Of a DNA stretch of 64,000 nt, positions 1-11,903 are shown piece by piece. The stretch comes from Litoditis marina (lineage: Eukaryota; Nematoda; Chromadorea; Rhabditida; Rhabditidae). Position 1 is the stretch's first letter; every line of letters begins with the position of its first letter. A program made the translations under genes and the position numbers. Below the pieces are notes generated by a model. That model saw nothing but the letters and a program-made list of their open reading frames with translations. It made no database searches and was not told the DNA's origin. The stretch lies in contig OZ038435.1 of the NCBI GenBank assembly GCA_964036275.1, forward strand, positions 6,640,187 through 6,704,186, read 5' to 3'.

Positions 1-7
1 ATAACCA

Positions 8-141
8 TATACTAGAAGTTAATTGAATAGTCACGTAAAATGAGCATTCTAATGAGGCATCGTGCACTTTGTGATCGCACGTTTCTGAGTTGCGCTGTGT
101 TTAACATGTTTCGCGTGACTGTGAAATTTACTAACAGTATA
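8..141 (+). mobile_element. Inverted-repeat element, family A
   Basis: Starts TATACTAGAAG and ends CTAACAGTATA, with GTCACGT near each end in opposite orientation and a conserved core (TCTAATGAGGCATCGTGCAC). About 130 bases, no coding capacity. Sits in the intron before the first visible UGT exon. Confidence 0.85.
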
Positions 142-177
142 AAACTAGGAGCGGGAATAATTCCATAAACATTCCAG

Positions 178-3100
178 GACATCCCTCCTTGGGACAAACG
201 CCAGCGGGTGATGATGGAGTTGTTCCTGGGAGTTCTGACAGAGAGTTGTAGACGTGGGTTATTTTGTTTGTGGTTGACTTATTACCATATCAGCCGTGAA
301 TGTACTAGTGAGTACAATGTTCACGAGTGCTGATATGTTTCCACGTAAGTATGCACCTGAATAGTAGTGCAGCAGTCGAATCTGGTCTGAATTGGAATCA
401 ATTCTGAGTACGTATTCTGCAACATACCGGCAACGTCATCTTTCTTTCTCGCTTCGTTAGTTTGGCTAGTTCCATATATCCCGGCGGGATGTGAGAGCAG
501 AGAAAAACACTCATGTTTCCAAAGACGCAGGTCAAGATGAAAATGCCAGGAGGTTCAATTGCCGAATTTTGTAAGCTCAAATAGGCGGGTAAGCCATTTG
601 AGCAAATTTATAATAGTTTACTTCAAACTACTCACTTACTTGTTTTGATATTTTACTTGCTTCCCTGTAAAACTACCAAACCTGCGCTCAATTAGCAGCA
701 AATGTTGTGAAATGGTTGTGTTCTGAATTAGAGTTCGGTTGGTGAAGTCTCGCTCCGGCTATTTGAGCTTACAAAATACGGTCACAGGAATTTGGCCTTT
801 GACCTCGTTTTGAGTTATTACACATTTTAGATACCATCCGAAACAAAGAGTTCATGCATTGGCTGGAGAATGAGAAGTTCGATATTGCCTTCGCTCACAT
901 GTACACCACGTGCCCGATTGGACTGATTCACGCGGCACGTATACCCACTTGGGTATGGCTAAACAGGTATGGGGTTTGTCGAACCGCTGTGGATAGCGTG
1001 CGGTCAATTTGGCAGAGCGGGGTTTTGCGAGCGACCAGCTCATCTGCGTATCTTTGATCTACACACTCTATCGTCTGCTGACAAGTAATCGACGACCGCT
1101 CGCCACGCATCGCTAAACTAATCGCCCTCGCTCTTTCTCGGTAAAAAGGCGACTATATAGTTTTCGTCATGTCCGTGAAGACTCTATCAGCGTGCCAATG
1201 AACCTTGGAGGCTGCACACTGACAAAGGTTCAGTGTAATGACGAAACATATATATAGTTCTCTTGGGAGATAAAACCCAGGCCAGCCAATTTTGTAACCG
1301 CCTCTAGAAGATAATGTGCATTTCAGAGATACGCTGACTGTCTGCGGCCTCGTTGACCTCCATGCTCTCTTGCCATGCTAGTTGGCTAATCTCAAGAAAT
1401 TGACGCAATGTAACTTTGATTTGTTTCAGTGGAATGTTGATGGACTTTGTGGCTGACATTGTGGGTGTACCGACTATTCCCAGCTACGTACCACGTGAGC
1501 ACGCACTAAATACAGGAAGTGACCAGATAGTAATTGTAGTTTGACCTCATTTGGACCAGAAAGTAAAGGGCGGAAATTACCAACACAGCGGGAATGAGCA
1601 ACATGAACATGTTCGCCTATGAGAGAGCGATTCCTATAGTAGTCCTCTCCCCCATTGAACGTACGACAAAACTCCACGTCCGAGAATGCAAAGGAAAATC
1701 CAAATGGGCATTTCACGTTTTGAATTCTATTGTATTAAACATGTTTCACATTTCACTTTATTCTTCTAACAATATACAAGAACTGAGTTTCTGGAATTTT
1801 TCTTGAGTAACACACTACAGTAAAGACTTGGGGAATGTTTCTTAGTGATAAACTTGTTAAGAACACAGGTCGATTTAATGGAGGTTTCTATGAACATTTC
1901 CGGGCACATTCTATTGGCATATACTTTCGGGTACTCAAACCGACATGAAACCGAACCAAACTCTAACAAACGTTACGTAGTCGACCAACTGCAGCAATAT
2001 TTAGTTGAGTTGGTTCGGTTCCACTTTTGTCAGCCTCAATTTGGTTCGGTTCCTCACCGAACCAACTGGTTCGGGAAGAATATGTTCGATTTTGGTTCGG
2101 GAAGAGTCGGTTCGGGAAGAAGTTCACCTATTTTCAGCGGGACTAATGGAGAGCCATGACCGGTTGGACTTCTTCCAGCGGCTCAAGAGTTTTATCGGAC
2201 ACGGTCTACTCAAGGTCATGTGGCCGAAGTGAGTCATCGACACTTCACACATTTCCCATGAATAACCTATGTTCAGCGAAACACTGATGCAGGCATCAAA
2301 ATTTCCCATTATTAGGTTGTGTACGGCCAGTTTTATTGTCCTTTCATTGTTTTTCGATCAAAATGCAGTTTATACCTCCTGAATAGGAACGTAGAAAGTC
2401 TGATAAGTATGGGTAAGTTTTGGCACCAGCACATGCCGTCAGAAAAAACCGCACTGAGTGGGGCTCGAACCCGGGTCATGTTAAGCGACAACCGGTAGCT
2501 AACCATTTGACCATTCGGGCGCTGTTTCAGATTGGTTCCCAACAAGGAGACCGCCATTTTCCGCGAAGAGTTGGACCCTTCGTTTCCCGATATCGTAGAT
2601 CTGGCCAGGGAATGTCCTCTGGTTGGTTATACTTACAATCATATCTTTTCAGCAAGTAAAATGCTTAGTCACGTGCGACGTGTGAATAAAATCCGACGTT
2701 GTGAACGAGCGATGATGATGTTCACACTGGTGTGTTTTTCATTAGATAATTTCTTGAACTAAATACAGACATGTTGCTTTGAGAAATTCACGTAGTAAAT
2801 CACACTTTTAAATATACTTAATATAGTTACAGTGTAAACACAAACAAGAGGAACAAAAATATCAGTGGACACGTATCGCATGAACCCCAGTCGACGTAGC
2901 AATCCCTCAAAAATCTCATGAAAGACCTCGTGAGCTATTAGCACGAGCTCGCATGAGGTTCTTTTGATTGCTATGCTACAACATTGACAGTTCACGAGTA
3001 GCTCATGAGGTATCTCATGAGAAACTCATATGAGCTTCTCATGAGATTGGAGCGATAACTACGCCGCCAGTAACTAGTGCTTCACGTCACTTTTTTTTCT

Positions 3101-6100
3101 TGTTTGTTGATATGATATTTGTAGGTAATGGTAAATTCGAATCAACTCTATGAGCTGCCCCGGCCAACGATTGCCAAAGTGGTGAATATTGGCGGCATTG
3201 GCGCCCAACTGAAAAACGCCAAACCCTTGCCAGAGGTAGGTCAAGCTCTTTAGGATTGGGGAAGGTAATTTGAACCACGTTGATTGTTGAAACGTAATAA
3301 AATTATTCTTTCATTTCATAATAACCTTTTGCTCTTCCGCAATTTTTCAATGCCTTTTTCTCGTAAAAAGCTAGCTAGATGCCGTTTACTCAGTTTTCGG
3401 AAACTTCTGATACACGAAAATATTGAACGCTCAAAAATGACTTTGCTAACTAGGCACAACGGAGTTTGTTTTGTGCACATCACATTCAGAGAGCAAGAGT
3501 GTGCACAACTCTGTGCTGTTGATTGATCTGTTCATATAGAATAAGTGCGAATTCGGGATGAAACAATGTTCGACCGAACTACAAACCCAGCCGATGAGAT
3601 GAGGCTGCCATTGAATGAAAACAATATAAAACCTTGCTACTGGCCATTCTTGCCCTGTTTCCGAAAAAAGTAGGCATTCTCAATACGAAAAAGGACAGGC
3701 GTTGTGTTTGTGTGTCAGATTCACACTTTTCCTAGTACAGAAAAGAGCAGTTTGACCGTTTGTCACATGCTCAAATTTGACATACACAACATTCTGTTGT
3801 TAATTCGTTAGAGGGGTCTACAAATGCATTCTGTTGCAGAACTTTGAGAAGATAACATGAGAAAAATCTGCTAAACACAAACTCACTTTCCTGACTATTT
3901 CTAAAGTGATTAAAATAGGCTTGTGTGAAAAGCGATTTTCCAGAATTTCGAGAAGTTGGTCTCCTCCGGGGAGGGTGTCGTCATCATGTCGTTTGGTTCG
4001 GTGGCGGCTGCTCACCACATGCCGGCTGCCTGGAAAAAGGCCTTCCTGGCAGCCTTCCAACGATTCCCGAAACACCAGTTCTTGTTGAGATACGAGGCAG
4101 ACGACCTAGAAGGTGTGGTAACCTTTTTTAGCCTTAAAGGGGGGCTGCATTGAATGCCGAATTTGACTAACGGCGTTAGCCGAAAAGACACGAGAGTCAG
4201 AGAAGTGCGCGCAATAAATATTCATTCACTCCAAATCATCCTCTGCGTCTCTGGCAGTAAGCAAAAATGGGTGAAATTTTCGAACCAAAGCTTTGAAGTG
4301 AACATTCTAGTAAGAAAAGGACATCTATCGAATTGTCTCAGTTCGATCTTTTATTTGAAAGTTCATAGCAGCCCCCCTTTAATAAACTCTGAGAATGGAT
4401 ATTAGGCAGTGACCAAATCTTATCTTCTTTTTGGTTTGGTCTTCCTGATTCACAATGTTTGCGCGAAGCGACGGGAACAAACTACAGTAACTGAATAGGC
4501 CTGATTCGGGGCGAGGGTACCTCATATAACAAAACTGATGTCGTAACCGTTTTCATTAGTATTTTCAAGAGAACTAGATGAGTGTTCATGGTACTCTATT
4601 CATTCGAAAAAATTGGATTAGCGTATACGCATACGTCAAAAAGAGCCAAATGTCGATTGAAGGTTCGCTACCCGCCAACGTACATACCTTCAAATGGCTT
4701 CCGCAAACCGATCTGCTGCAACATCCGAAAACCCGGGCATTCATCACTCATGGCGGTTACAACAGCATGCAGGTATGGTACGGTTATCGAGTTCCGAGTT
4801 TTTTTTTTTAAATTTTTTCGAAATTTGAGTTCGGCTTCAACAACCCTGAGGTTTAGGGGGTGACAATACATACGTTGTAGTTCATTCTTCATGCACAACA
4901 TCGTTTGCGAATCACGACTGAAGTCTGCTCAAACTACAAGGACAGCAGGTGTGAGATGGATGTTTAGTGTCCACTTACTATTCCATCTGCGAATTCTATA
5001 ATCGGCTCAAATTTGAAGAAAATTTGTCGTGATTCCATGAACACCATACTTTATGGAGAAAACAAAAAAGGTTGGATATTTCACCTTTTTACCATTGAAC
5101 TTGAAAGAACTTTTTATAAACGATGGTTTTGCCCGATTTGTTTTAAACAAACGTGAACCGGCGTAACTGTATTGATTGATTTCCAGGAGGCCATCTCGGC
5201 CGGAAAGCCATTGATTACCATCGCTCTTTTCGGGGACCAACCAAAAAACGCCAAAATCGCTGAGAAACACGGAATGGCAGTGAATCTAGTGAAGAGTGAA
5301 ATATCGGAAGAAACCGTCTACGAGGCAGTCAAAGAAGTTCTCGATAAGAAAAGGTACACGCTATGTCACGAATACGTATAGTGTAACAGTAGGATTGACT
5401 TACCGATTTATTTACATGCAAGCATGTGATATACAAAAGGAGAAAGGAAAATATCGGCAGTAAGAAACGAAAACATTGAAAAGCGGTAATAAGAGTCGGA
5501 AATCGACAGTTCAGGCAAGAGAGTGGTTATGTGCGTTGCGTTTATTCTACGAATTCAAGATTCGAGGTTTTCGCCGGTGAGCATAGACATTTTCGGGGAA
5601 AATTGAAGTATTACCCCCCACTAAAGTTTGATCCCCCCGTAGCAGCACTTCAACCCACCCAAGGTAAACCTTAAAAAATCTACGAGAGGGGGGGGGGGTC
5701 GAAATTCAACTTCGACATTTACTATTAACGGGGGGGGGGGGGGGCGGGTGAAACTTCAATCGGCGGGGTGAAACTTCAATGTTGGGGGGTAAGACTTCAA
5801 TGATGGGGGGGGGTCCAACTTCAACGAGTGGGGGGGGGGGTCCAACTTCAACGAGTGGGGGGGGGGGGGGGGGTCCAACTTCAACGAGTGGGGGGTTGAA
5901 CTTCAATACCCGGTTTTTGTTCCCCATTCTCGTGCAGTGTGCATTATATGTAAACGTAAACATTCATGTAAATACATGTAACCGATATTTGCATTTTCGA
6001 AACGTGTGCGGAGGCCGGGGCGAGCAGTTTACCATTCGACCGTCCCGGAGGAAGACCGAACTTCTCGCAGAACAAGCGTGGTTTCAAAACAGTTATCAGC

Positions 6101-6790
6101 GAATCGACTTTATCCCAAACCGATGCGTTCTCCAACTGTTTCGACTATAGGTCTCGCCTCTAAATTTATACCTATGAGGTGTTCACTGCTAAATCCCGCT
6201 GTGTTTGTAGTTTGACGCTTTCACTTTTGGTTGAAGTTCGTGAAACGAAATCGAACTACAATGATGGTCTGAGCACTCCTCTTAAACGCGATCGCGAGAA
6301 ATACAGAGCATTGTGGAGTTAGCTCACACAAACCACCTGATCTCACATCGGAATATACTGAATGTCGATTGGACAGTCACGTGAAACATGGTGAACACAG
6401 CCGAAATCAGAAACGTGCAATGACAACGTGCACGCTGCCTCATTAGAATGCTAGCTCTACGTGACTATCCAATTACCCTCTGGTATACCTTGAACTGATT
6501 TCAGTTATACCGAGAAGGCGATTTTGCTGCGAGAGATGGTGCGCAACCAGCCGATAGCTCCGGACCACCTCCTGGTTCGTTGGAGTGAATTCCTGGCAAA
6601 GTTCCAGAGACTGGACAACCTGGTCCCCGCCGGACAGAAGCTCAACTTTTTCCAATATTACAGCATTGATGTTATTGCTTTCCTAGCTACTATTTCGTTT
6701 TCCGTACTTTTCATAGTTTTTAAACTGGTTAAGTTCTTATTTTCAATGATTTGTTGCCGTAACTCGTGCAAGAAGCCGAAAACCGCTTGA
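178..6790 (+). CDS. UDP-glucuronosyltransferase, 5' partial
   Basis: Family-1 glycosyltransferase that would conjugate sugar from a UDP-sugar to small lipophilic substrates in the endoplasmic reticulum. Ten exons join in frame: 178-253, 831-966, 1430-1494, 2138-2228, 2531-2621, 3125-3235, 3944-4112, 4663-4772, 5187-5353, 6505-6790, giving 433 residues. The UGT signature is split over exons 8 and 9 ([18 protein letters not shown], then EAISAGKP and FGDQPKNA). The last exon ends with a hydrophobic membrane segment ([17 protein letters not shown]) and a short basic Lys/Cys tail facing the cytosol. Full-length UGTs have about 530 residues, so about 100 N-terminal residues, including the signal peptide, lie off the left edge. 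The acceptor of exon 8 (after ATTGAAG) is weak and was chosen because it keeps the frame. No inactivating change is visible. The family member cannot be named because nematodes have dozens. Confidence 0.9.
567..776. mobile_element. Element with 18-base perfect inverted repeats
   Basis: TTTTGTAAGCTCAAATAG at 567-584 and its exact complement at 759-776, enclosing AT-rich DNA in a UGT intron. Single copy in this window. Confidence 0.7.
967..1157. repeat. Dispersed repeat I, copy 1
   Basis: Shares TCGACCGCTCGCC-like and GATCTACACACTCT blocks over about 200 bases with 24061-24263; in a UGT intron. Confidence 0.75.
1154..1258. mobile_element. Short relic of a family-C-like inverted repeat
   Basis: TATATAGTTTTCGTCATG at the left and AATGACGAAACATATATA at the right; half the length of full copies. 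Confidence 0.5.
1938..2125. repeat. GGTTCGG palindromic repeat
   Basis: GGTTCGG or its complement occurs about ten times, including ACCGAACCAACTGGTTCGG. Confidence 0.65.
2411..2524 (-). mobile_element. tRNA-like SINE fragment in a UGT intron
   Basis: Minus strand reads AATGGTCAAATGGTTAGCTA (A-box-like) and GGGTTCGAGCCC (T arm). The acceptor ends do not pair, so it is not a functional tRNA. It ends six bases before a splice acceptor. Confidence 0.6.
2893..3068. mobile_element. CTCATGAG-rich inverted element, family G
   Basis: Bounded by GACGTAGCAATC and a decayed partner, filled with CTCATGAG palindromes, in a UGT intron. Confidence 0.65.
5602..5911. mobile_element. G-run minisatellite with inverted termini
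   Basis: Left end TTGAAGTATTACCCCCCAC, right end complementary (GTGGGGGGTTGAACTTCAATA). Inside are G runs up to about 15 bases alternating with TCCAACTTCAACGAGT units. In the last UGT intron. Confidence 0.75.
6354..6486 (-). mobile_element. Inverted-repeat element, family A
   Basis: Reverse-oriented copy ending 18 bases before the acceptor of the last UGT exon. Confidence 0.75.
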
Positions 6791-6848
6791 ATAGGATGGC
6801 TTGGGTAGCTTTTTCGGTCTCATTTCATCAAATGTTTACCTGCCATGT

Positions 6849-6854
6849 AATAAA
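6849..6854 (+). terminator. Polyadenylation signal of the UGT gene
   Basis: AATAAA lies 59 bases after the UGT stop codon, the expected place for a nematode 3' end. Confidence 0.6.
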
Positions 6855-8150
6855 GATGATAGTATACTTCCTGGAACCAAAACAACGTGGTTGCACAAAA
6901 GTACTACAAGAAAACACAGAAACACGAAAATAGCCATTCGAGAGTTCAGTGAAAATGTTGCTCAATGGGATTTTGTAAAGAGATCAAACGTCTAAATTCG
7001 ATCGTTGTCAAAGAAAAGTATGCGTTCCCATGCCCGAACTGGTAGGGAACTGTTCATGTTCCATTCCGGTGTTTGGAACCTCAACAAATAATGCTGTACT
7101 TTGTAGTTTTAACAGAGTGTCGATACTCAAAAGTGTGTGCCTCGAAGTTCAAGGTCCTTATTTATTTCTTCATAGTCGCAATTTGCATATGAGTTCGCGT
7201 CAAATTGCCTACATTTTGTTCCTCTTTCTTTCAGCAAAATAGTGTTTTTCCCCGAGACCAAATCGTTCAGTGTTTTATCGTCATTATTTTTCTTTTTCTC
7301 TGTATAAAAAGATACATTTTTAACGTTGAATAATTGTAAGGAAAGAATAATTATCACTAGTAAGTCATGCCATTGAATGAGAATATTTCGGAAAACAATC
7401 ATATACCACTTTCCCTTGTATAATAAACGTTATCGCGGGAACGCGACGAAAAGTGTTGGTTTGGAGTTCGGCTCTGTTGTAATTGTAGTTTGGTCACGTA
7501 AATCAGGCAGAGACGCAACGTTCTAGGCGCGTATTTTCAATAGGCCACAATCAATTGTCAGTCTCTCTCCGTGTTCAGAATTTTTCTCGCATTGAACTAG
7601 TGAAGAATAAAAAGGAGTATTACTTTGAAAGATATAAATGGTTTGATTGTGTACACAATAAAGACTAACAATTACTTGGCTGTATTGAATATAGCCACGT
7701 TGTCATTTCACACGATCGATATGTGTTGTTTCTCAAATATTGGTTCTTTTTACCCGAATCACATAATTATCTTAATTGTGTTTCAATATTGAGTAGCCTC
7801 GTAGTTACCTCAAGATACGCTCGTTGACAAATTCTGCGTTGCTCCGAAGATCTTAATTGCCTTTTTGAACAGGTGTCGACCCCAATTATTGACCATTATA
7901 GTAATGCGGAGCTAGATTAAGTCATTTGTGATAGTGTACACACTCCTTCCTATCTAATTCTCCATGAATGTAAAGTCTTTCTACTAGAAACTTACATATG
8001 AGAATTATAAACTTCAGTTATTCAGCTAATATTAACTTGTGTGTAGCTCTGTTATAGCTAAACGTGTTGTGATAATAGTAGCGTATTATTCTGTAATCTT
8101 CTTTCCCGTCAGTTGAGTTCTGATATTAAACGTGAGTTTAGTTGTTCATC
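6855..8150. other. Intergenic, no gene seen
   Basis: AT-rich spacer between the UGT gene and the next gene. No exon with matching splice signals was found on either strand. Near 7479 there is one copy of a dispersed GTAGTTTGGTC-type motif that recurs across the window. Confidence 0.5.
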
Positions 8151-8155
8151 GCTAT

Positions 8156-8162
8156 GTTTTCA
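8156..8162 (+). promoter_or_regulatory. Probable trans-splice acceptor
   Basis: GTTTTCAG ends at 8162, 35 bases before the ATG at 8198, with no matching upstream donor. In nematodes such a site normally receives a spliced leader. This is inference from position and consensus only. Confidence 0.45.
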
Positions 8163-8197
8163 GTATATTCGGCTAATTTGGTCTATAATTCGGAAGT

Positions 8198-11100
8198 ATG
8201 AGTAAAGTCGCCTATCAGCAGCAGCACACAGGATTCACAGGTACTATTAATTCTTCGAGGTTATTATTTCGAAAAGAGATAGCATTTCAGTCTTTTCTTT
8301 TCAACTTTCTCGACGATCCGAGTTTTGAGAAGAGGCCAAAGGTACTCTCTTTTCACTTGCATTCTTTCTACCTATCATTCAACAACAAAACTACATTAGA
8401 AGTCTTCATTGTGCTTGACCGAACCATCTGTTCCAATCTATATAACTTGTTACGAAAAACAGTATCAGCATAAACGAAGCTGTGATTTCACTATACATGA
8501 AATCACCGTTTCATAACGTAAGCGACGTGAGACAATGAATGATCGATGTAGTGTATAGTTTGGTCTTGACCCACGCCATTTTCTTCGAATTTTGAGTATT
8601 TTGACCAAAAAGGGGAAGCAAATTACGAACACAGCGAAATAGGGAAAATACATCCTAACTGCTTCGATTTCCAGGTAACCGCCGCAGTATTCATTCTCAT
8701 TCTGAGGTGGCTGACATTTTTCGACATTCACACAATTCTATCGAACGTACAGGTAGGTTAGAGTGCATTGGAACATTTTATACAAAAGCAATTTTTTATA
8801 GCAAACTGCTACAAATTAGGGGAGTTCGGACCAAATTCATTTAGTTAGAAATACATGTTTAGAACTCTCGAACGCCGTGAGTCTGTAACATAATGCTTTT
8901 CGTGGATAATGTGCATAATGCATAATGTGCATAATGTGAGGTATAGTGTGTATAGTGCATAATGTGAGGTTTGCACGAAGTTACTATATGAACCTAAAAA
9001 CTGAGAAGAAAAATAGGAAGTTTTACGAAACCATCTTTTACTGGCTTACTGCTAACTACTTATAGACCAAGTCATATTTTTCAGAAAAAAATTTGAAGGC
9101 CGCAGTACCACGTGTGCCCTTCAAGGACTACAATAATCTACCCAACAGACACAGAGGTTTGTGGTTTGATTTTAAGTACTGTAATGATAACACCACGAAC
9201 GAAAGTTTGAAACTTCAGTACTTCATTCTCAACCTCTCACCCGTTTAAAAAACGATTCTTATTATTTCATTTCGGGAATTTGTGTTAAAGAATTCAGTGT
9301 GCAGAAGTAATTATGAAGGGCTAGAACGGCAGTTTACTGTGGCCCTAATTTGGATGTGTACTTTTATGACTTTCTACTTGTAGATCTGATCAAGAAGCCT
9401 CTGCCTCCCATACCTGGCCAGAAATCGACTTCAATCGAGGTTTCACACGAACTGGATCAAATGGAAGGTAGTCAAACATTTGTGATTGATGAGTGTATAT
9501 AGTTTCATTCCGGCGAGTTTTGAGCAACATTTTACTAACATGTGACTAAGACCAGAAAGATTTGATTATTTTATGTCTTACAACATAACTCGTGGCCAAA
9601 TAATACGTCACGTGAACTGGGTATTCCTCAATTTTTCTCTCGGTCTTCCAACATTTCTTGTGAGGTGTGTAGGGTAGTTCAATTCATATAGTGTAGTCGT
9701 AGCGTGAAATAAACACATCGAGAATGAAAACGCAAAATGTACATTGTTGGTGATGTTGGTTTTTGATGTTACTCTTTTTCTCTCTTCTTTTCCTAGTTCA
9801 TAGCAAGTTTCCTGAGGTTATCTTCGTTTACCTACTACTGTACTGTTATTTTGACATTTTCTAGAAGTCATCGAGTGTTCCCCTGCCGTGCCGCGCCACA
9901 GTCCCCAGACGAGGGTCACAGTGAAACAGGGGTCAACGGACAGGAAGAGGGCCCGCGAGGCATCTCCCCCGCCACCGCCACCCAAGGACTTTCACGTAGT
10001 TCAGAAGGTTGGTTATTGGTTCGATCACATACTTCCAGCCAAATCGTGAAGTCGGATTCCATTTGATGCAAAAAAGATTTTTACGTTTTGTCCGCGTTCT
10101 GACTTTAACCGTAATTTATATAGTTCCTAGATTTCAGTTCACACTTTGCGGTTTTCATGTTGTGCGACACGGGTTAGTTGTCCTTTCATGCCGTCGTGTG
10201 AGTATAAGTAGTTCCTGCTTCGAACACACAATCTCTTGGGAATTCGGACCAGCATTTCTTTTTTTAATTTTGTCACAACTATGTCTACTTTTGTCTGACA
10301 ATCCATGCGTTATATTCCAATCGACTGTTATTCAGGTGGGTGCAATCTATGCCCGTGCAGTTTTCATTTCGGTGGGAGTTTCGGAGGCAAAGAGAATGCG
10401 AATCACTATTACGAGAACAGGAGAATCCCACAAGGTATAGTGAATGCCAAATTTATAATTGTCTGCCTTTTGCCGTAATCGAACAAACGAGCAAAAGTTT
10501 CGTAGCAGAGCGCTAACCACTGCGCTACTAGAGCACATAACCGGAAAGCTCTGGAATCGAAGCCATGTGTGCGTACACAGCGAAAAGTGAGATGTACAGT
10601 ACCGTCCCGTCTTTCCGTTCGCGACGACTATAGGACGACATTTGACTTGTAGTTCGACCTGCATGCAAATAAGAGATGCTAACTGGGGTTAAAGGTCAGG
10701 ATAATCGAACTGCCTTAATATAGGACGATTATGTGGACCAATCCCGTGTCAACGGTCCTTTAAACTGCAATTGGAAAATGTATTACGGTTTAAAGGACTG
10801 AAGCGTTCAGATTGGTCTACATAATCGTCCTACTTTAACACATCTGAACGTTAGAAACTAAACTGTTTCAATCCGCCCCATTTGATCAGCTGTCATGCAG
10901 ATAGATAGGTACTTATTGTAATCGTGACACTTGTACAGTTGTACAAAACTTGGAATATTGTAAAACTGTATGAAATATTGTAAAACTGTATAACATTTTT
11001 TATGTGCTAATAGTCACTTTTTCCAGAGGGAAATCAAGGGAACATTCTCGGCTCCAGAATGTATTGAGTGAGTTATTGTTTTTCCATCGAACACTCTCCG

Positions 11101-11903
11101 ATCTTTACTAGAAATGCCTTGACTCAACTTAATAGTCAATAAAATAACTATAAGTTTGGTAATGACATTTGTTTTCAATTAGTAGTAAGAAAAACACATT
11201 TAGGGAACAAACATATAACACAACTTTTCCTTTCTCCATTAACGAATGCAAATGCTGTGTTATCTTTTTATCGAAATGCTGTGTTATCTTTTTTTCTGAG
11301 CGTGGCATTTCAAAAAAAAATTATCATTGTATGTCAGATGATTGAAATTGAACAAGAATAATTGTTTTGTTCTTGTTTCAGCCTCTCGTACTCTCCCCCT
11401 CAACAGAGGGTTAGACTGTCAGTTACCGTAACCCCCCAACTACCCCGGCACGTGACAACCGGAAGGAATAACAGAAACAAGTGTGAGTTTTCACGCACAT
11501 CTCAACCAAATGAATGGATATAAGTTATGCATTCGATCTACAAACACAAGAACACATTGCGCTGAACTACCGGCGGATCAAACTGCTAACAACTACTGGA
11601 TCTCAACTTTTAATCAGTGTCTGCTTGAAGAAAGACGATTATGTGGACCAATCCCGTGTAAACGGTCCTTTAAACTGCAATTGAAACATGTATTGCGGTT
11701 TAAAGGACTGAAGCGTTGTGAATGGACCACATAATCATCCTTCTTCGAATATTGTTGTCCCGCATATTCACATACCGCCGTTCTATGAGTACAGCGAGAC
11801 AGTGCGCAGAGCGAGAGACGCAGGCACGCAAGACGGGAAATGTGACAGTGTATACAATATCACAAAATGTAGAGCTAAAATGCTTCAGCTACTGATTGCC
11901 TAA
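8198..11903 (+). CDS. Unrecognised proline-rich, probably disordered protein
   Basis: I do not recognise this gene. Eight exons join in frame: 8198-8240, 8675-8752, 9085-9156, 9384-9467, 9865-10007, 11027-11067, 11382-11480, 11795-11903, giving 222 residues starting MSKVAYQQQHTGFTG. The protein lacks a signal peptide, membrane segment or known catalytic motif. It is rich in Pro, Ser, Arg and His, with short segments such as KKPLPPIPGQK and ASPPPPPPKDF that could bind SH3 or WW domains, and a basic stretch (DRKRAR). The first five exons have strong TTTCAG/TAG acceptors and phase-1 or phase-0 junctions that agree. The last exon is less sure: its acceptor (GAGTACAG) is poor and it lies just after a hairpin repeat (11631-11741). 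If intron 7 were retained, translation would instead run on to a stop just after 11510. Confidence 0.6.
8912..8972. repeat. GTGCATAATG short tandem repeat
   Basis: Five to six units of TGCATAATG/GTATAGTG type in an intron of the unrecognised gene. Confidence 0.7.
10436..10632 (-). mobile_element. tRNA-derived SINE-like element, family E
   Basis: About 200 bases. On the minus strand it contains a tRNA-like head with an A-box-like GCGCAGTGGTTAGCGC and a degenerate B-box, then a shared tail (GTGCGTACACAGCGAAAAG on the plus strand). Bounded by TATAG and GACTATA. Confidence 0.7.
10721..10831. mobile_element. Hairpin element, family D
   Basis: Near-palindrome from AGGACGATTATGTGGACC to TACATAATCGTCCT, with GGTCCTTTAAACTGCAATT in one arm and GGTTTAAAGGACTG in the other. 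Confidence 0.85.
11631..11741. mobile_element. Hairpin element, family D
   Basis: Second copy, same length, about 90% alike by eye, in the last intron of the unrecognised gene. Confidence 0.85.

Noticed and set aside
2411..2524. Possible minus-strand tRNA gene
   Set aside because: A- and B-box-like blocks are present but the acceptor ends do not pair and the anticodon arm is poor.
5779..6150. Gly/Ser-rich 123-codon ORF
   Set aside because: Produced by the G-run minisatellite in a UGT intron; no splice or start context.
8916..8972. Possible CRISPR-like direct repeats
   Set aside because: Units are about 10 bases without unique spacers; a simple minisatellite in an animal genome.
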